The notes: generated from the letters alone by a model not told the origin. 64,000 bases of DNA from Apostichopus japonicus (GCF_037975245.1 NC_092576.1:19554111-19618110), one strand, 5' to 3'. Counted from the first letter of the stretch, positions 1-13,135 are shown. Program-made: numbers and translations.

Positions 1-75
1 ACCCCCAGATGGCCGGAAACGGCACTTCCCGAGTGTTTTATGCTGCGAATACCTAGCCCTAAAATATAGGTCTCA
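1..75 (+). repeat. Dispersed repeat fragment, cut by window start
   Basis: This stretch carries the short hairpin GCCGGAAACGGC followed by ACTTCCCGAG, and then a TTTTAAAATAGG-like tail. The same order occurs at about 12,436-12,510 and, more diverged, at 49,612-49,660, so it belongs to a dispersed repeat family. Only the 3' part of the unit is present because the window begins inside it. Confidence 0.6.
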
Positions 76-204
76 AGCCTGCAATTTCTCAGATTGCACG
101 TAAAAGTCTGTGAAAACATTGTAATTTGTATATCCGATGGTGTTTTAAGAGAGTAGCTATTACTCGTAGTGTACTCGCGAAGACGTTTTTGAGTGTAGTA
201 AGGG

Positions 205-587
205 CAGTGGCGGAGCTAGGGGTATTGGTCGGGGGGGGGGCAAGAATGGTCTGTAGGGGCGCTTTCGACACTATCTAAGCGGAGCGCCATCACAGTTTGG
301 CGCAGAGCGTACATAAAATTTTTGAGTAAAGACACTCCCTAGATTGCAGGAAATGACCCTTTCCGGGCCTTGCTAATTTGCAGATAAACGGAGAATAAAT
401 AGGTGTCGTCGCCATTTTGTCGAAAAATTACACCAACAGAATATGACAAATGTCAATAGGTATATGAGAGCGCAATAAAATAGTCAATAATCGCGAATAA
501 GTAAAAAAGAGCGCCAGCAGTCCATTTGAGTCCGTCAGGGGGGGGGGGCATCCGCCCCTGACTGTATATATGGATGCTCCGCCACTT
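205..587. mobile_element. Non-autonomous hAT-type MITE, 383 bp
   Basis: The left end CAGTGGCGGAGC (205-216) and the right end GCTCCGCCACTT (576-587) are terminal inverted repeats that differ only at the outermost base. The element is flanked by an exact 8-bp direct repeat AGTAAGGG at 197-204 and 588-595. An 8-bp duplication with CAGTG-type ends is the known signature of the hAT superfamily. The interior has no transposase; it has G-runs near both ends and a core (about 262-330) with the imperfect hairpin GCGCCATCACAGTTTGGCGC. That core recurs at 12,367-12,410 and 49,550-49,600. Confidence 0.85.
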
Positions 588-874
588 AGTAAGGGGATGT
601 TGAAGAACTGGCTGAAATGAGGCAAGTCATTGGCCTAAGACGAAGTTGTGTTACGCTTACCGATACTCACACTCACTGCTTCCACTTTTCACGGGGCGTG
701 AAGACGCGGTTGGGGTGACAATGTGGTCTATAGCAGGGGACGGGCCGAGGGTCCCCCAGCAATTACTAAAATTATTACACCTATATAGTATACTTGTGCA
801 TCGGACAGATCGACAAGTATGCATTGCAAAATGGGCAGATGCGTGCACGTTTCGGAGCCTTGGTAAATATTGGG

Positions 875-964
875 GGGGCTTATCATGCATTTGCCCCCTC
901 AACTTTTTCATTGGGGGGCTGAGCCCCCCCCCCCCAAGCCCCCCCCCGGTTCCGCCGCCACTGG
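875..964. mobile_element. hAT-like MITE end fragment
   Basis: A GC-rich stretch alternates G-runs and C-runs and finishes with CCGCCGCCACTG, whose reverse complement CAGTGGCGGCGG resembles the start of the 205-587 element. The opposite end could not be located, so this is probably a truncated or diverged copy. Reading frames through it are an artefact of the homopolymer runs. Confidence 0.4.
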
Positions 965-975
965 TTTAAAATAGT

Positions 976-3815
976 TGAGGCTCATCACTTAAAGTGCCTG
1001 TACCTTGTAGTATAATGCACATAGCATTATTTCAGTTACTCAGATGCAACACAGAATTTGATGGGAAAAGTAAGACTTTTATGGCCTTAAATGACGTTTA
1101 TGTGTTACAAATTTCTCAAGGACATTTGGTCTTGAATGAGATCATCCAAGTGTGTTTTAGAGTTTCATTTGAAGCTATAAGAACATATTTTGGTCGAGTT
1201 ATGAGAAGTTATAAAACAACAGATTAACATTAACATTTCGAGGAGCCGATGTTATCATCAAAATGAGCTTTAATGGAGCACTCCAGATATATTGTATTTC
1301 ATGAATATTGTAGACTTAATACATAAGAATAAAGATTCTTAAGTCAAGGGTAAGATCAAACCAACGGTCTTCGCCTCAAACGTGTCTCATTTTGATTTTT
1401 TTCTTTGTCTAGGCTTATATCATTCTACTATGGTATGCCCTGATCAATATCATACAATATGGGTGTTTGCTTGGTTCACAACATTTTCCAATCCCCAACT
1501 ATCCATTGTCCCATGTTCTTCATGAGAACAAAAAAACAAAAAAACATGCGTGACAACAGCTGATTGAAGTGAATTGATATTCATTCGCTTCTTAAATATA
1601 GTCCCACAACAAAAATACATGTAGAGGGTTTGCAAGCCGCTACAAATATCATAATAAGAGGAATAGCTTGATTTTGTTTCTTGTTTGTTCATTCATTCAT
1701 TTATTTTTTCATTCATTCTTTTACCCATTTATTCATTTGCAAGGATCTTTACGAAATAAAATTTAAAATTCTTTTCTTTGCTATGATAATGTTGCAGTTT
1801 TAGTGTCTGCATTTCGTCGACTATAAATGTGAGTCAAAGCTTTGCAGAAAAATTGCTGACATATAAATCTGAGAACAGATTAAACTTGTGACGGCACATT
1901 AACAATTCTTTCGAAAAGGTGCGGTTAAAATGTGTTTGTTTTGTCTTTTTCTGGTCCAATTCCTCTCCCCTCCTTTATTTACAATCTGAGTTTAAAATAA
2001 TTGCGGTTATTGAGGTTTTCCTTTATCTATAGAAGATCGAGGGTCTTCATTTTCATGACAGTTTTGTCACAGAATACAAACCGCTGCAACTGAGTATAGG
2101 ATATTCTACGGAGTTGTATATTTAATTATAATGGCGATATTCTGAAAACAAGTGAAGCTTGCAATTTGGACCCTGAATTCTCCGGCGCAGTATACTTAGA
2201 TTTGATGGTATATCTTGTATGACATAAATTATTTTAGTGCTATCACTACATTCGGAAAGTAATATGTGGCTAATTGATTTCTTCTTTTTTGAAATGGAAG
2301 GAATATAATTACTAGATATTATATATATATTTTTTTTTAAAAGGAGGGGATATGGCGCTGATGTCGGATACGGGGTGCAATAAGAAGAGCAACAAATAAA
2401 TTTAATAAAGTGGAATTTTATAGACGTAAAATGATACATTCTGAGGCTATTTCGGTCTATGAGGAGTTCTATCCGCAAGATTGTTCTAATAACTAGTTTT
2501 TAATGTTTTGGTGGAGTTGGAAAGGTATACCACACCCCTCACCCCTCGACCCATATATCCCCCCCCCCCAGATTCTACACTGATTTTAGATTCCCTAAGC
2601 TGAAATTTTAGTCTATAGTTTGTAATACCACCCTCCCCTCCCCAACCTTCCTCCCCATCATCCTCCCCTACATGTAAATAAGACCCTACCGGGTTCTGCA
2701 TCGGAACCGATTAAGATAGCTCCTTTTTTTTATCACAGATTATAGAAGCCTATAGTACAATTTACCGTCTGTCGCTGTCATAAGGCTGTTTTCGCATTTG
2801 GATTTTACAGTGTCTACAAACACTTGGCATTTATTTTGTTACGATTGTTGGAAAATTCAACCAAATGTCAATAGCTAAAATTTGTTCATACTTCGTTTAA
2901 ACGATAAGTTTTTCCCTGAAAGTAAGGGGGTGTCCCTCCCCACCCCCTCCCCCATAAGTGGCTTACAACAAGAAGAAAACAGAGGAATGTCATAAATTCC
3001 AAAGAAATTTTGGATTTATTACTCTTTCTGACCAAGTAATTTTGTGCTTGAAAATTGTTTGGAGAGAACACGTAATATTGTGTTTTCATATGAGTTTTCT
3101 ACCCAATAATAGTTAATCCCCTTCTCACGAGGAATACCCTCCTAAGCAATCAGTAGTAGGTATTTTGAGTGACTATAGGCATATGCAAAACGATCAATAC
3201 GTGATTGTGTCAGTGTCCAAAGTGGTTTCCATATAGAATTTCTCTTTACAATACTTTGAATCTATATCGTAGGCCTATATATAACTTTAGAAAAACAACC
3301 TCAGATGAGCTTTACAAGTGATTTTAAAATTCTTGTTGACTTAAACTGATAAGTATATTTGACATATTTGGTAATGACTATCTATTGTTTTCGTCATTTT
3401 TTTCTTCTCATATTTAAAGTATCTTTTGTTATTTACCATAAAACGCCCACCATGACAAAAGGAAAAAATATAAATTGTAAATTGCTTCACGGAATACCAC
3501 AGCTTCAGTGTATCCAGGGTTGGGCTTTTCATGTGAACCTATATAATTGTGCTAAGTTGCATTGTCATTTTAACTTAATAATAATAAATTGCGAGACTAG
3601 GTGCAGCATGTACAGGTCATAATCCCGGATCCTTGTAAATGATTAGAAAAGAAAAAAGACAAAACAACCATTTTTTTCATAAATTTTTAGCTCTTGCATG
3701 GGTTTGGTAAAAAAAATGTTCAAATGACTGCTCACGATAAATGAACAGGTTGCGGGAATAAGTTTGTTTTGTGTCGAATGGTAATTGTTTTTATTTAACA
3801 TATTTCGATATTATA

Positions 3816-3820
<5 letters not shown>
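976..3820. other. Non-coding AT-rich stretch
   Basis: No exon, RNA gene or transposon could be recognised on either strand. The sequence is AT-rich with short C-rich tracts near 2,550-2,660 and 2,930-2,960. The short open frames show no domain or splice context. Confidence 0.5.
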
Positions 3821-3850
<30 letters not shown>

Positions 3851-4384
3851 TGTATGTATGTATGTATGTATGTATGTATGTATGTATGTATGTATGTATG
3901 TATGTATGTATGTATGTATGTATGTATGTATGTATGTATGTATGTATGTATGTATGTATGTATGTATGTATGTATGTATGTATGTATGTATGTATGTATG
4001 TATGTATGTATGTATGTATGTATGTATGTATGTATGTATGTATGTATGTATGTATGTATGTATGTATGTATGTATGTATGTATGTATGTATGTATGTATG
4101 TATGTATGTATGTATGTATGTATGTATGTATGTATGTATGTATGTATGTATGTATGTATGTATGTATGTATGTATGTATGTATGTATGTATGTATGTATG
4201 TATGTATGTATGTATGTATGTATGTATGTATGTATGTATGTATGTATGTATGTATGTATGTATGTATGTATGTATGTATGTATGTATGTATGTATGTATG
4301 TATGTATGTATGTATGTATGTATGTATGTATGTATGTATGTATGTATGTATGTATGTATGTATGTATGTATGTATGTATGTATG
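3821..4384. repeat. (TATG)n microsatellite, 141 perfect copies
   Basis: An uninterrupted tetranucleotide array of 564 bp is followed by a short degenerate TGTG tail to about 4,410. Because four and three share no factor and no frame meets a stop, long open frames made only of Met-Tyr-Val-Cys (plus strand) or His-Thr-Tyr-Ile (minus strand) appear; they are not genes. The perfect state implies a young or actively slipping array. Confidence 0.97.
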
Positions 4385-6324
4385 CGTGTATGTATGTGTG
4401 TGTGTGGGTGAGTGTGTTTAGCTTAGTGTCAAGATTATTTTGTGCGTACGTCCCTACACCAACAAACTTTGGTATTAGGAATGCATTTGTATGTATGTAA
4501 GAATGAGGCTGCCAGAGGCACATAACCAGAGGTATGAGTGGTTATGTGATCTTTTTTGATAACTATTGGATATCAATTAACTATTGGTCTAATCTTCCCC
4601 GACTGAATTTATCGCATACATCCTGAACGTCCTTTCCCAAAGAACAATGAAGGCGGGGATGGTCCTGCCCCCCCCACCCTTCCCTTGCGTACATCGATTT
4701 CGTTTATTTAAATATTGTTCTTGCAGTTTACGACCCATAATGAACAATTCTCAAACAAATTCGTTCCTTATTTGGGATGTTTTAAATAAGCCGATCCATA
4801 AGGCTTTCATAGATATCGTTTATAAATGTCACTGTCGCAAAAATGTAACGATTATATAGACAGAGAGATACAAGGATTCTCGAGATGCGTTTTCCCAGTT
4901 TTACAAAACCTCTACAAGATAATGGAGACGTTTTCTGTTCGTGTTATCATATGATTGTTTGGGAAGCGGATAAAACTTACATTTGTGTCGAATGTGATTT
5001 AACGACAGCCACCGGCAACCATTAACACAATTTCTTGGCATTTTCTTGTAATTTAAGTTAACATCATTTGACAAGAAATAGGCTTTTATGTTCTTTTGAC
5101 AGGATAAAAAATACCCAACATGCCAAAACCAATGAACTTAGCTAGGCCTTCCTCAAAAATACCCATAGCATAGTAGTTAAAACAACACTGAAGCAGTAAC
5201 AAACAGGGGCGGAGGAACTAGGGGCGCATGGGGGAAACGAACGTGCCCTTCCAGTTTTTTGAAACCGTTTTAAGATATTTACCGTTTGTACCGTCAATAT
5301 ATCTCGATAAAGTGGTAATTTTGTTTCGTTTTACAAAGTGTGTTGTCGTTAATGTGGTGTCCTCTCTACTCTTCCATACACTGCCGATACGCCTCCACAC
5401 AACATAAACATCCTTGCAAATAAAATGCACTAATTTGTTGAAACATTTACACGAAGACGAGGCGGGAATGAGAGCAGAAGGCCATTAACGTGCATATCCA
5501 TTATACTGAGAGCTTTTTGAACGATTGTTTACATGCTAGTAACTGGTCTCTTGCAGAGGTAAGTAATCTGCCTATTGTGTGTGGTTCAGTCACCGGCCGG
5601 AGGTGATTTTCAAACTTTGGATGGGCCTGGACAGTGTTGGCCGAATTGCTTGATATTAGTTGTTCGGCACAGTTAATGGATGTTCACATGTGAAACATCC
5701 ATATTCCCTTATGAGAAATTGGGATACAATATTTACATTATGCCTACACATGCACACTCATCCAAATATGAGTTTTCAGATGAAACAGTTTTTAACAAGG
5801 TTAATTAAGGTCCATAAATAACTTAATGATAACCTTCTTGTAAGTGCTATTGTCTCAAATTTGACTTTTAGCATAACAGCTCTAATACGACCAAATGAAA
5901 TGTAAATATTTATGTCAATTCACCTCACATGTCTATAAAGAATTGTTCTCACAGTGATATCATTACATGTCCGCCATGAGAAACTGATCAACTACTTCCA
6001 ATAGTGAACTTAGCATACCTGAAGCTTTCTCCTGTAAATGTTGTTTCATTCAAGTGTCATTTGTGTTTTGCGTTGAAATAATCTTTTTGGATAAATCTTT
6101 GATTTTTACCCTCTGTTTTTGAATTCTTGAAGCCAAATTAGAAATTTAAGAGATATCCTGATATAACGATATAAATAATGTCAAGCAGTTGATACAATTT
6201 ATCAGAAATGTTCTGTTTAGTGTAGATAACATCTATGGATAGTCACATGTACACAACATAGTTTTAACGAGGTTTATGATTGTCTATAGTAAATAATATC
6301 TCTTCATTTTAATTTTACCTCTCA
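4385..6324. other. Non-coding, upstream of the receptor gene
   Basis: No coding exon was recognised. At about 5,205-5,235 the sequence CAGGGGCGGAGGAACTAGGG looks like one end of a hAT-type element, but no matching second end was found. At 5,555-5,565 the sequence GAGGTAAGTAAT is a strong splice-donor match and could close a 5' untranslated exon of the downstream receptor gene; this is only a suggestion. The promoter is not identifiable. Confidence 0.35.
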
Positions 6325-6354
6325 GGTTTAGCAATTGTATTGCATGAAGAAAAG

Positions 6355-6430
6355 ATGTCTTACAAAGTACAGGTCATTGCTGTGACTACCTTACTGTTAT
6401 GGCAAACACTCCTAAGTTATGGACAAAATG
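6355..6430 (+). CDS. Receptor exon 1: start codon and signal peptide
   Basis: An ATG at 6355 opens a frame with a polar start, the hydrophobic core VIAVTTLLLWQTLL and a small-residue region before GQN, as in a secretory signal peptide. The frame runs to AAT G and stops at the donor GTAATA (6431), leaving phase 1. An acceptor-like CCTCTCAG ends at 6324, so about 30 bases of 5' untranslated sequence probably begin this exon. The ATG at 6343 was rejected because its frame stops after 13 codons and lacks a hydrophobic core. Confidence 0.8.
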
Positions 6431-8149
6431 GTAATATATATATTTTTTCACCAAACCCCATATTAGCAAGTCCATGCCTATACCTGTGATACGTAATGCA
6501 CTAAAGAGTAAAAACAATGAATCTTCTTCGTTTGCAGTAATAAAACGTTAAGTTTACTGAAGATTATTTAGAAATCCTTTCAGGACTATTGAATAAGCTA
6601 TGTTTTCGCGTTGGGTAATGCACGTGTTTTTTCATGCTTCTTTTCAGTTTGAAATGTTTTTCTTCAATTACCCTTTCTTTTTCTTCTTCTTTGGTAACTA
6701 TGATCTCATGAATGTAATTTATACTGGAAAGAAGTATAACTTTCATCAGTAACTTTATATTGCTATGTTTTACAGAAATTCAATCCCTTCGATCATACAA
6801 AAACGGTGAAGTGTAAATTATGCAATAACCGGGAAATTCAACATCCTGTTTCACAATCTTTATATCTTCACTGGACAGATAGCTTACAGTACTGTTTCAA
6901 CTGTATGTTTACATTACACCTTCATCAATCAACTGTCTATTATTGTATAGTGTACACCTTGATAATTATTTCTGGACTTTGAACAATCTATAGATGTTAT
7001 CATTAAACTTGATTTTTATTATAAACATTTAACAAGTACGGTACTCTCCTATGTATGCTTGGTGGAAGAACTTTGATGAATGGTGTTTAAATGTCCTTAA
7101 ACTTTAGCATGCGATGTATGCACCATTAACTTGATATAACGGGCTGTGCCTCACACTTGGGTAGGAGGAAGCAAGTTTATGCTTTGTAGAGACTACAGCA
7201 GAATGCTAGCTTCCTTATGCCTGTCTACATCAAAGGTTAAAATCATATTGGTAATTTGAAACTACATTTGAGACTTTGAAACTATATTTGAGACTATATC
7301 AGTTCCGCAGATACATCACAATATCAAACGAAAAATGATTTTCTTTGAATGCATCAGATTTAACGTAAACTTTAACTTTTGAAAGAATGCCCTGTTATTT
7401 ATATAACAATCAAGCTTGTGGCTTATGTAAAGTTCACATTTGCTTTATCCTGAATAATAATACACATATATTGTTGCAGAGGCTTAAAAGAGCAGCTTGT
7501 CCAATAAAAAAAATGTTTTAATCAGCAGTATTATTTGGTTTTTGGTTCCCATGGAATCATGACATTAAAAAAAGAAAATTGGGTATCTAACACAATTAGT
7601 AATATTGAATGTTTACATGTAGTCATGAAGAATATTTGATTAAAAATACCAAATTGTTTCAAAAACAAAAATCTAATACAATCTAAGCTAGAAAGCTTTT
7701 TTTTTTGTATTTATAAAACCAAAAATTGCCCATCCTGCGTCAGTCTACCAGTGTAAGCTACATGTTTGCAAAGACAGTGTATGCTTTTTTAATTAAATGT
7801 TAGCTCAATGAATACTGTGTACAGCAAGATACTATGTAGTGTGAACACAATGTTGTAGTATTAACTTCAGAACTGGTTTGTATGTTTTGGAATCCTTTGC
7901 AGAGGCAAAATGTTCTGTGAGATGGGGATGACGTGTGTGATGACATGTGAATGTGTTTGTATGTGAATATAGGCTATGTGAGACCCTTAGATTATAAACA
8001 CCATAACTCAAATAGTACATGATAGATTAACCTCATACCAGGGATGTGTATCGATCTCCAACGGTGTGTGCAAAATACCTATTGCATTAAATTGGTGGAG
8101 TCACATGCTGATTTTTTTTTTTTTAACGTTTTAACTGTATTAAAGGTTT

Positions 8150-8860
8150 AGATACAAAAAACGTACATGGTATGTAGATACAGCTTAGTGGGTACAAGAA
8201 CTGAATTGAAATTGGTACGGGTCGAAGGAAATTTGTGGTCAATAGAGGTAGTCTGAAAACCTTTAAAATACATTAAATGAAAGAGTGATCGAAGCTTGCA
8301 TGAACTTCAAACATGGCATGTAGATCAACCTTAGTGCAGAGTACAAAGGTGACAATGAACGACAAAGGTCTAATTTGCGGGTTCAGAGATATCATATTAC
8401 CATTTTAGGTAAACAAAGGTCAAAGTACGAACACCTTTTTAACCAAATAACTGCAAAAGTCAAGTTTAAATGAGTATTATACTTAGTTAGTGGATCCACC
8501 TTAGTGAGTACAAGGAACTTGTTGAGCTCTATAGAATATCAAAGGTCATTTGATGTCAACAGAGATTCAACTCTATAAAACCTTGTACAATTGATAAAGG
8601 CTGGAAGCTATTGAATTACTTTAATATTTGATATTTAGGTCCACATTAGTGAGTACCAGAATACTTTTGCTTCTTGGAAGGTCAATTATCATTTGAGATT
8701 ATTAGAAATCATAAACCTTGGAATACACAAACTTCTAAAGTGCAGCATGAATGAACTTTTTAGTTGATATGTAAGTCTAACTATTACAATCTGGGCCTTG
8801 CAGATAAATTGATGTGAGCAATGTTTAGGATTTCAAACTCTTGTACGTAAGGTTAAAGGT
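8150..8860 (+). repeat. Diverged GGTCA-rich repeat cluster
   Basis: Within the intron between exons 1 and 2, loosely repeated modules of roughly 160-190 bp share phrases such as CCTTAGTGAGTACAAG, AAAGGTCA, GGTCAATTATCA and TGTAGAT. A related cluster in the opposite orientation lies at 57,870-59,640. Divergence is high, so this is an old family; boundaries are approximate. Confidence 0.5.
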
Positions 8861-9271
8861 TCTCGAATCTAAACTGAGGCAAGGAATCACTATACCGATT
8901 GGCTTTGTGGTTTGTAAGTTAGGCTGGTTTCCTGATGCGGTATTGCAATAAATGTTAACCATCTTTTTTCTCGTTCCCTTTTTTATTATGGTTGGAATCA
9001 GAGCAAAGCTGTGTTCATGTCATAATATTTCCTGGTATAATCCTTTCTCTCTGTGTCACTGATATATTTCTCGTTTTTATGCAATAATTTCCAAAACAGT
9101 TGGGAAATATCCTAGGAAATTTGATTGCCTGATGTAATGATACAAAGTATTTGTTTTAATATCTTAGTAGAATGATATACTGTAAAATAGAGAGCCTAGA
9201 TCTGTTTTGATTTCAAAAAGCTTAATGTATTATTTCCTTTCATTGACAGTTTACATGTTATCTCTCAATAG

Positions 9272-9595
9272 AACCAGTAAAGATGACTTTCATGGGTATA
9301 AAGCCCTTTGAGTCTGAACATAGTAACACACACTATCAGTGTCACATAAGCGAACCCAATGATATTGCAGCGACTGCCCAAGTAGAGTCTTTCAGGACAG
9401 TTTGGACAAGGAATGATGTTGATGGAAATGTAGATCCACCAGCTCCAGTCTGGAATGATGGTGCTACCTTTAAACATTGGAGGGTAACATTGAACAATAA
9501 TGGAAATAATGATGCCTTTGGAGTGTTTGGATGTGAAGCTGCGTTAGATGGTAGGATCACTACATCGATCTCAGGGATATTTATGAGATCAGATG
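9272..9595 (+). CDS. Receptor exon 2: first Ig-like domain
   Basis: The acceptor TCTCTCAATAG precedes 9272 and the donor GTAAGT follows 9595; both borders are phase 1 and the frame is open throughout (108 codons). The exon has the Ig pair of cysteines in HYQCHI and GVFGCEA, a tryptophan-rich middle (TVWTRND, KHWRVTL) and a short linker ending in RSDG. Its place directly after the signal peptide matches the N-terminal Ig-like domain of Tie receptors. Ligand binding is not readable from the sequence. Confidence 0.8.
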
Positions 9596-10439
9596 GTAAG
9601 TTACTCACAGCTGTAGTTATAGGCCTGTCATACATTATATAATAAGATAATAATAACATTGTATTATCAAAGGGGGATGATAATTATATTTGGACATGAT
9701 TACTGGAGCAGTGTGTTCAGAATAAGTGTGAGCTTATCACTATAAGTGTCATGTTATATTGCATGTGCATATTTATAAATATATTTCCTGACAAGAACAT
9801 TTTATTGGCGAACAATGTTCTAGCTGGGAGGCAAAAGTGGTTGAAGCATTAACATAAAATAAATATTGTATTTATCATAGTGTAAGTAAGGGCATGCTTT
9901 GGTACTGCTAATTAGAATCTGGAAGATTGTGGCACTGTACCTACAACATGTCTTTAATTGCAATGTTGTAATGAGGCTGAGGATAATTAATGTGTAAATT
10001 TAAGCTTCATTATGTAGGAAGACAACGTTTCCTTGAAAAAAACAAATCAATATAACAAGCTTCATGCTCCTATGCACACATTTTGCAGGACTATGACATC
10101 AGCATTATGCTGGACCCTTTAACGAGATTCCATGCTTGACATTAGATCCCTTTGTGGATTCAGCTTGTTAATATCCAGGTAAGGCAAATGCAAGCATATA
10201 TATCCAGCTCATTTTGTATCATAATATTAAAAGTTTTACTGAATATTTTTACTGTAGAATTAATTATATTGAGTCATTAATGATTAAATTTAATATAATA
10301 AGTGATGATAATTAAACTTATTCGAAAATGATATTCTCGTCAACAGTTTGTTAAATGTTCGATTTAGTATTTAATACAATATATATTTTTACACCAAGCT
10401 AATATAACTCACGATTTGTTACAACATCCTTAATTTCAG

Positions 10440-10706
10440 CTGATATTGTACCCAGTGATGAGTTGGTCTCAGTAACTGCCAATGCTGGTGATACAGGTGT
10501 CAGCATTGGTATGAAGAGCACCGGGTCGGAGAATGTTGCAGACTTCAGATGATTGAAGGATAATGTAAGGAACAATGCTATTAATGGACAGGATACTTGG
10601 AGTATTAGTGGACAAGTTGAGGTAGATGATGCTGGTGTCTATGAGTGTTATAACATACATTAGAGGAGTGATGTAAAACATGGTCTAAAACTGTTGAAAG
10701 TAAGAG
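10440..10706 (+). pseudogene. Receptor exon 3: second Ig-like domain with two stops
   Basis: The exon begins after TAATTTCAG and ends before GTTTGT, again phase 1 to phase 1. It reads DELVSVTANAGD at the start, DFR-stop-LKDN in the middle and DDAGVYECYNIH-stop-RSDVKHGLKL at the end. The first stop (TGA, 10550-10552) stands where Ig domains carry the core tryptophan, so TGG to TGA is the simplest change. The second stop (TAG) is at 10661-10663. The rest of the frame and the splice sites are preserved, which implies fairly recent inactivation. An alternative donor GTAAGA at 10700 would give phase 0 and fits the next exon less well. Confidence 0.75.
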
Positions 10707-12329
10707 GTTTGTATTTGCGTATTCCAGATATGAACTGCTTATAGCCACTTAATAAGAATACGTTTGTTTCAAAGACATCCATAGTTATAATGTGCTAAAG
10801 CCCAACACGATTTTGGTTCATGACATCATAACTATATCTCTTGTCGATGAACTAAGATATTCTATTCGGTCATTTGAATATCCCAACTCAATGTCTTGTG
10901 CCTAGATGATTGATGGTTGATTCAAGTGTAAATTATTTTTACCAGATAAATCATCCCTTTTACCCATGATACAGATCATGATACTTACCTTATATAACAT
11001 TGAATGTTGTGTATTGTTATATCCTTGAAATGTGATAGATTTGGAATGTTTACTCACAGTGTTTATCCTCACTTCATCACTATTCTAAGGAAGCGCAGAA
11101 TAGGCATGCATATCGACAACTACTTACAACACTGCCAAACCATAAAAGACTGAACATGAGAATTTTACACACTTGCTCCCATCTTGCCAAAACGTCAAAA
11201 CTCTGAAACTTTGTGTTTTACGAGATGTACTTAATTTCCCAAAGTTAAAATTCTGAAAATTGTCGTTTTGAGATGCGCTCAAGGATGAATCCCTATTGCA
11301 GTACTTGGGGTAGTTTATGCTATTAAGTAACCCATTATTACTGCTTGAGTGAAATTGAGGACCTTATTTCTATAGGCAGGCTAATTTAAATTTACATAAG
11401 GCATCTGAGAAAATATATAGATTTTGTTTTAATTAAAAAAATTAATTCACTAATTTGAAATATTATGAAGAATTTATGTTGTCTGAGATGGATTACTTTA
11501 CGACCGATTTTGAATAACGTTTTAACGAGCATCCTTCACCAAAGGTAACTTGGTACAGTCTAGAAAGATGTGACAGGTGAAAGCTGCAATTACAGAAATT
11601 CTAATTTCATATAGACTAATTGGTATTGGTTACATTTCTTTATGAATATACATCTATATTATTTCTTGATCATTTTCTGTCCCCAATATATTTTTTTTTG
11701 TGTTGCATAACCATCACAAGCTAACAAGAAGCAATTATCTCTTTTTTTTTTAAATTTCAAAACAAGTATGAGAGCAAGGATAGCATGCTTGGGAAACTTA
11801 TGCATTACCTAAAGGAGAAATAAAACCTTGCCTTTTCTGCTTAGAGAATACCGCAGTATGCAGTATGCAGTATGCTCTTTTCGACAAGAAGCAACACGAA
11901 TTCTTGAAAACATTTCTTTTAACCTTAACATTCGATTGTCACCCTTGGCTTTCCCAATTTTTTTTTGGAACTCCCACAGTTCACGCTTGTTTCGTGACGT
12001 AGGCAAGCCACATATCGCATATCAACACATTAAACCCTTTTGAGCCTAACACTTCCTATGCGGCGTTCATGATAACTAAGGCAATATCTAATCATAGTTT
12101 TCTTCCAAAACACATTCCGGGCTTGGGAATTTTTGAAAAAAAGAGAACATGGATGCATTTGGACTTGACTGCTATCAACTCGAACCTTTATGAACAGCGG
12201 AGGAACTGAAACAACGAGACTTAGGGCTAGCTAAACAGATCGAACCTGTTGCCGACTTTGGTAGTTACTATGATTCTAGTATTGCTAACACTAGTGACAG
12301 TTCTGCGACTGAGGGCAACATGGTCGGCG

Positions 12330-12490
12330 ATCCGTACTTCCGAGTGGGGGGGGATATGACCTTGTGGACTATCTAAGCGTAGCGCCACCATTGGTTGGCG
12401 CGAAGCGTACAAGGGAATTTGGGGATTTACAAACCCTCTAGATGGCCGGAAACGGCACTTCCCGAGGTTTCCAAGCGGCATATACCAAAC
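12330..12490 (+). repeat. Dispersed repeat with two hairpins
   Basis: This copy carries CTATCTAAGCG, the hairpin GCGCCACCATTGGTTGGCGC, GAAGCGTACAAG, then GCCGGAAACGGC and ACTTCCCGAGG. The same order of modules is at 49,546-49,660, and the first half is inside the 205-587 hAT-type element. It is probably a MITE remnant; no terminal repeats were recognised at this copy. Confidence 0.6.
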
Positions 12491-13039
12491 TTTAAAATAG
12501 GGATATCATGTCCGAAATATTTTTTTTTTTAAATTTCGGGTGTTATTTTGGGAAAAATGCCCCTGTCAATCTTGTTTCAGGCGCTACGTTAGAATGTTCG
12601 AGAGCCCTTTCATATTATTCGATGAAGAAAATGGCCTCATGCAGGCTATTATAGGCCTATACACATGCAATAAACAATTACACATAGTTACATTCCTAGG
12701 TACCGATTGCTAGGGCATCCAGGTGAAACGTTTAGCATTACCCTGGTAACATGATTCTCAGCTGTTCGAGGTAATATGTACGTGTGTAGGCCTACTATAG
12801 GGCCTATACGAATACTACGAGGGTGCATATGTACTATATCAATAAACCGTGGGCAAAATAATACATTTTGTTGTAATAGGGCCAATGAAGCCCACAGTCA
12901 ACTTTTCTTGCTTTATAAAGACGGTTTATTTGAAAAGATCGCACTACGTTTATGGTAGGCGAGAAATTAAGCTAAAAAAGAGCCGTAAATTCACGATGAT
13001 GCATAAATATAGGCATGAAAATATTCTTATCCCTGGCAT

Positions 13040-13135
13040 TTGGTGGGGGGGGGATATGGTGTATTACATCCCCTCCACCCATTTTCATGGGGGGATATAT
13101 CCCCCTTCCCCCCCCCCAGGATCGCCGCCCATGGA
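13040..13135. repeat. G/C-run palindromic MITE remnant
   Basis: The stretch contains a perfect 16-bp palindrome GGGGGATATATCCCCC and several G-runs matched by C-runs, and ends with GATCGCCGCCCATGG. This resembles the GC-rich ends of the MITE-like elements near the window start. The open frames here come from the homopolymers. Confidence 0.45.

Noticed and set aside
3771-4523. Open frames of more than 200 codons over the TATG array
   Set aside because: They are translations of a pure tetranucleotide repeat.
10089-10181. An extra exon of the Tie-like gene between TTTTGCAG and GTAAGG
   Set aside because: The splice borders look good, but every usable frame has stops and there is no Ig or other domain; possibly a decayed exon.
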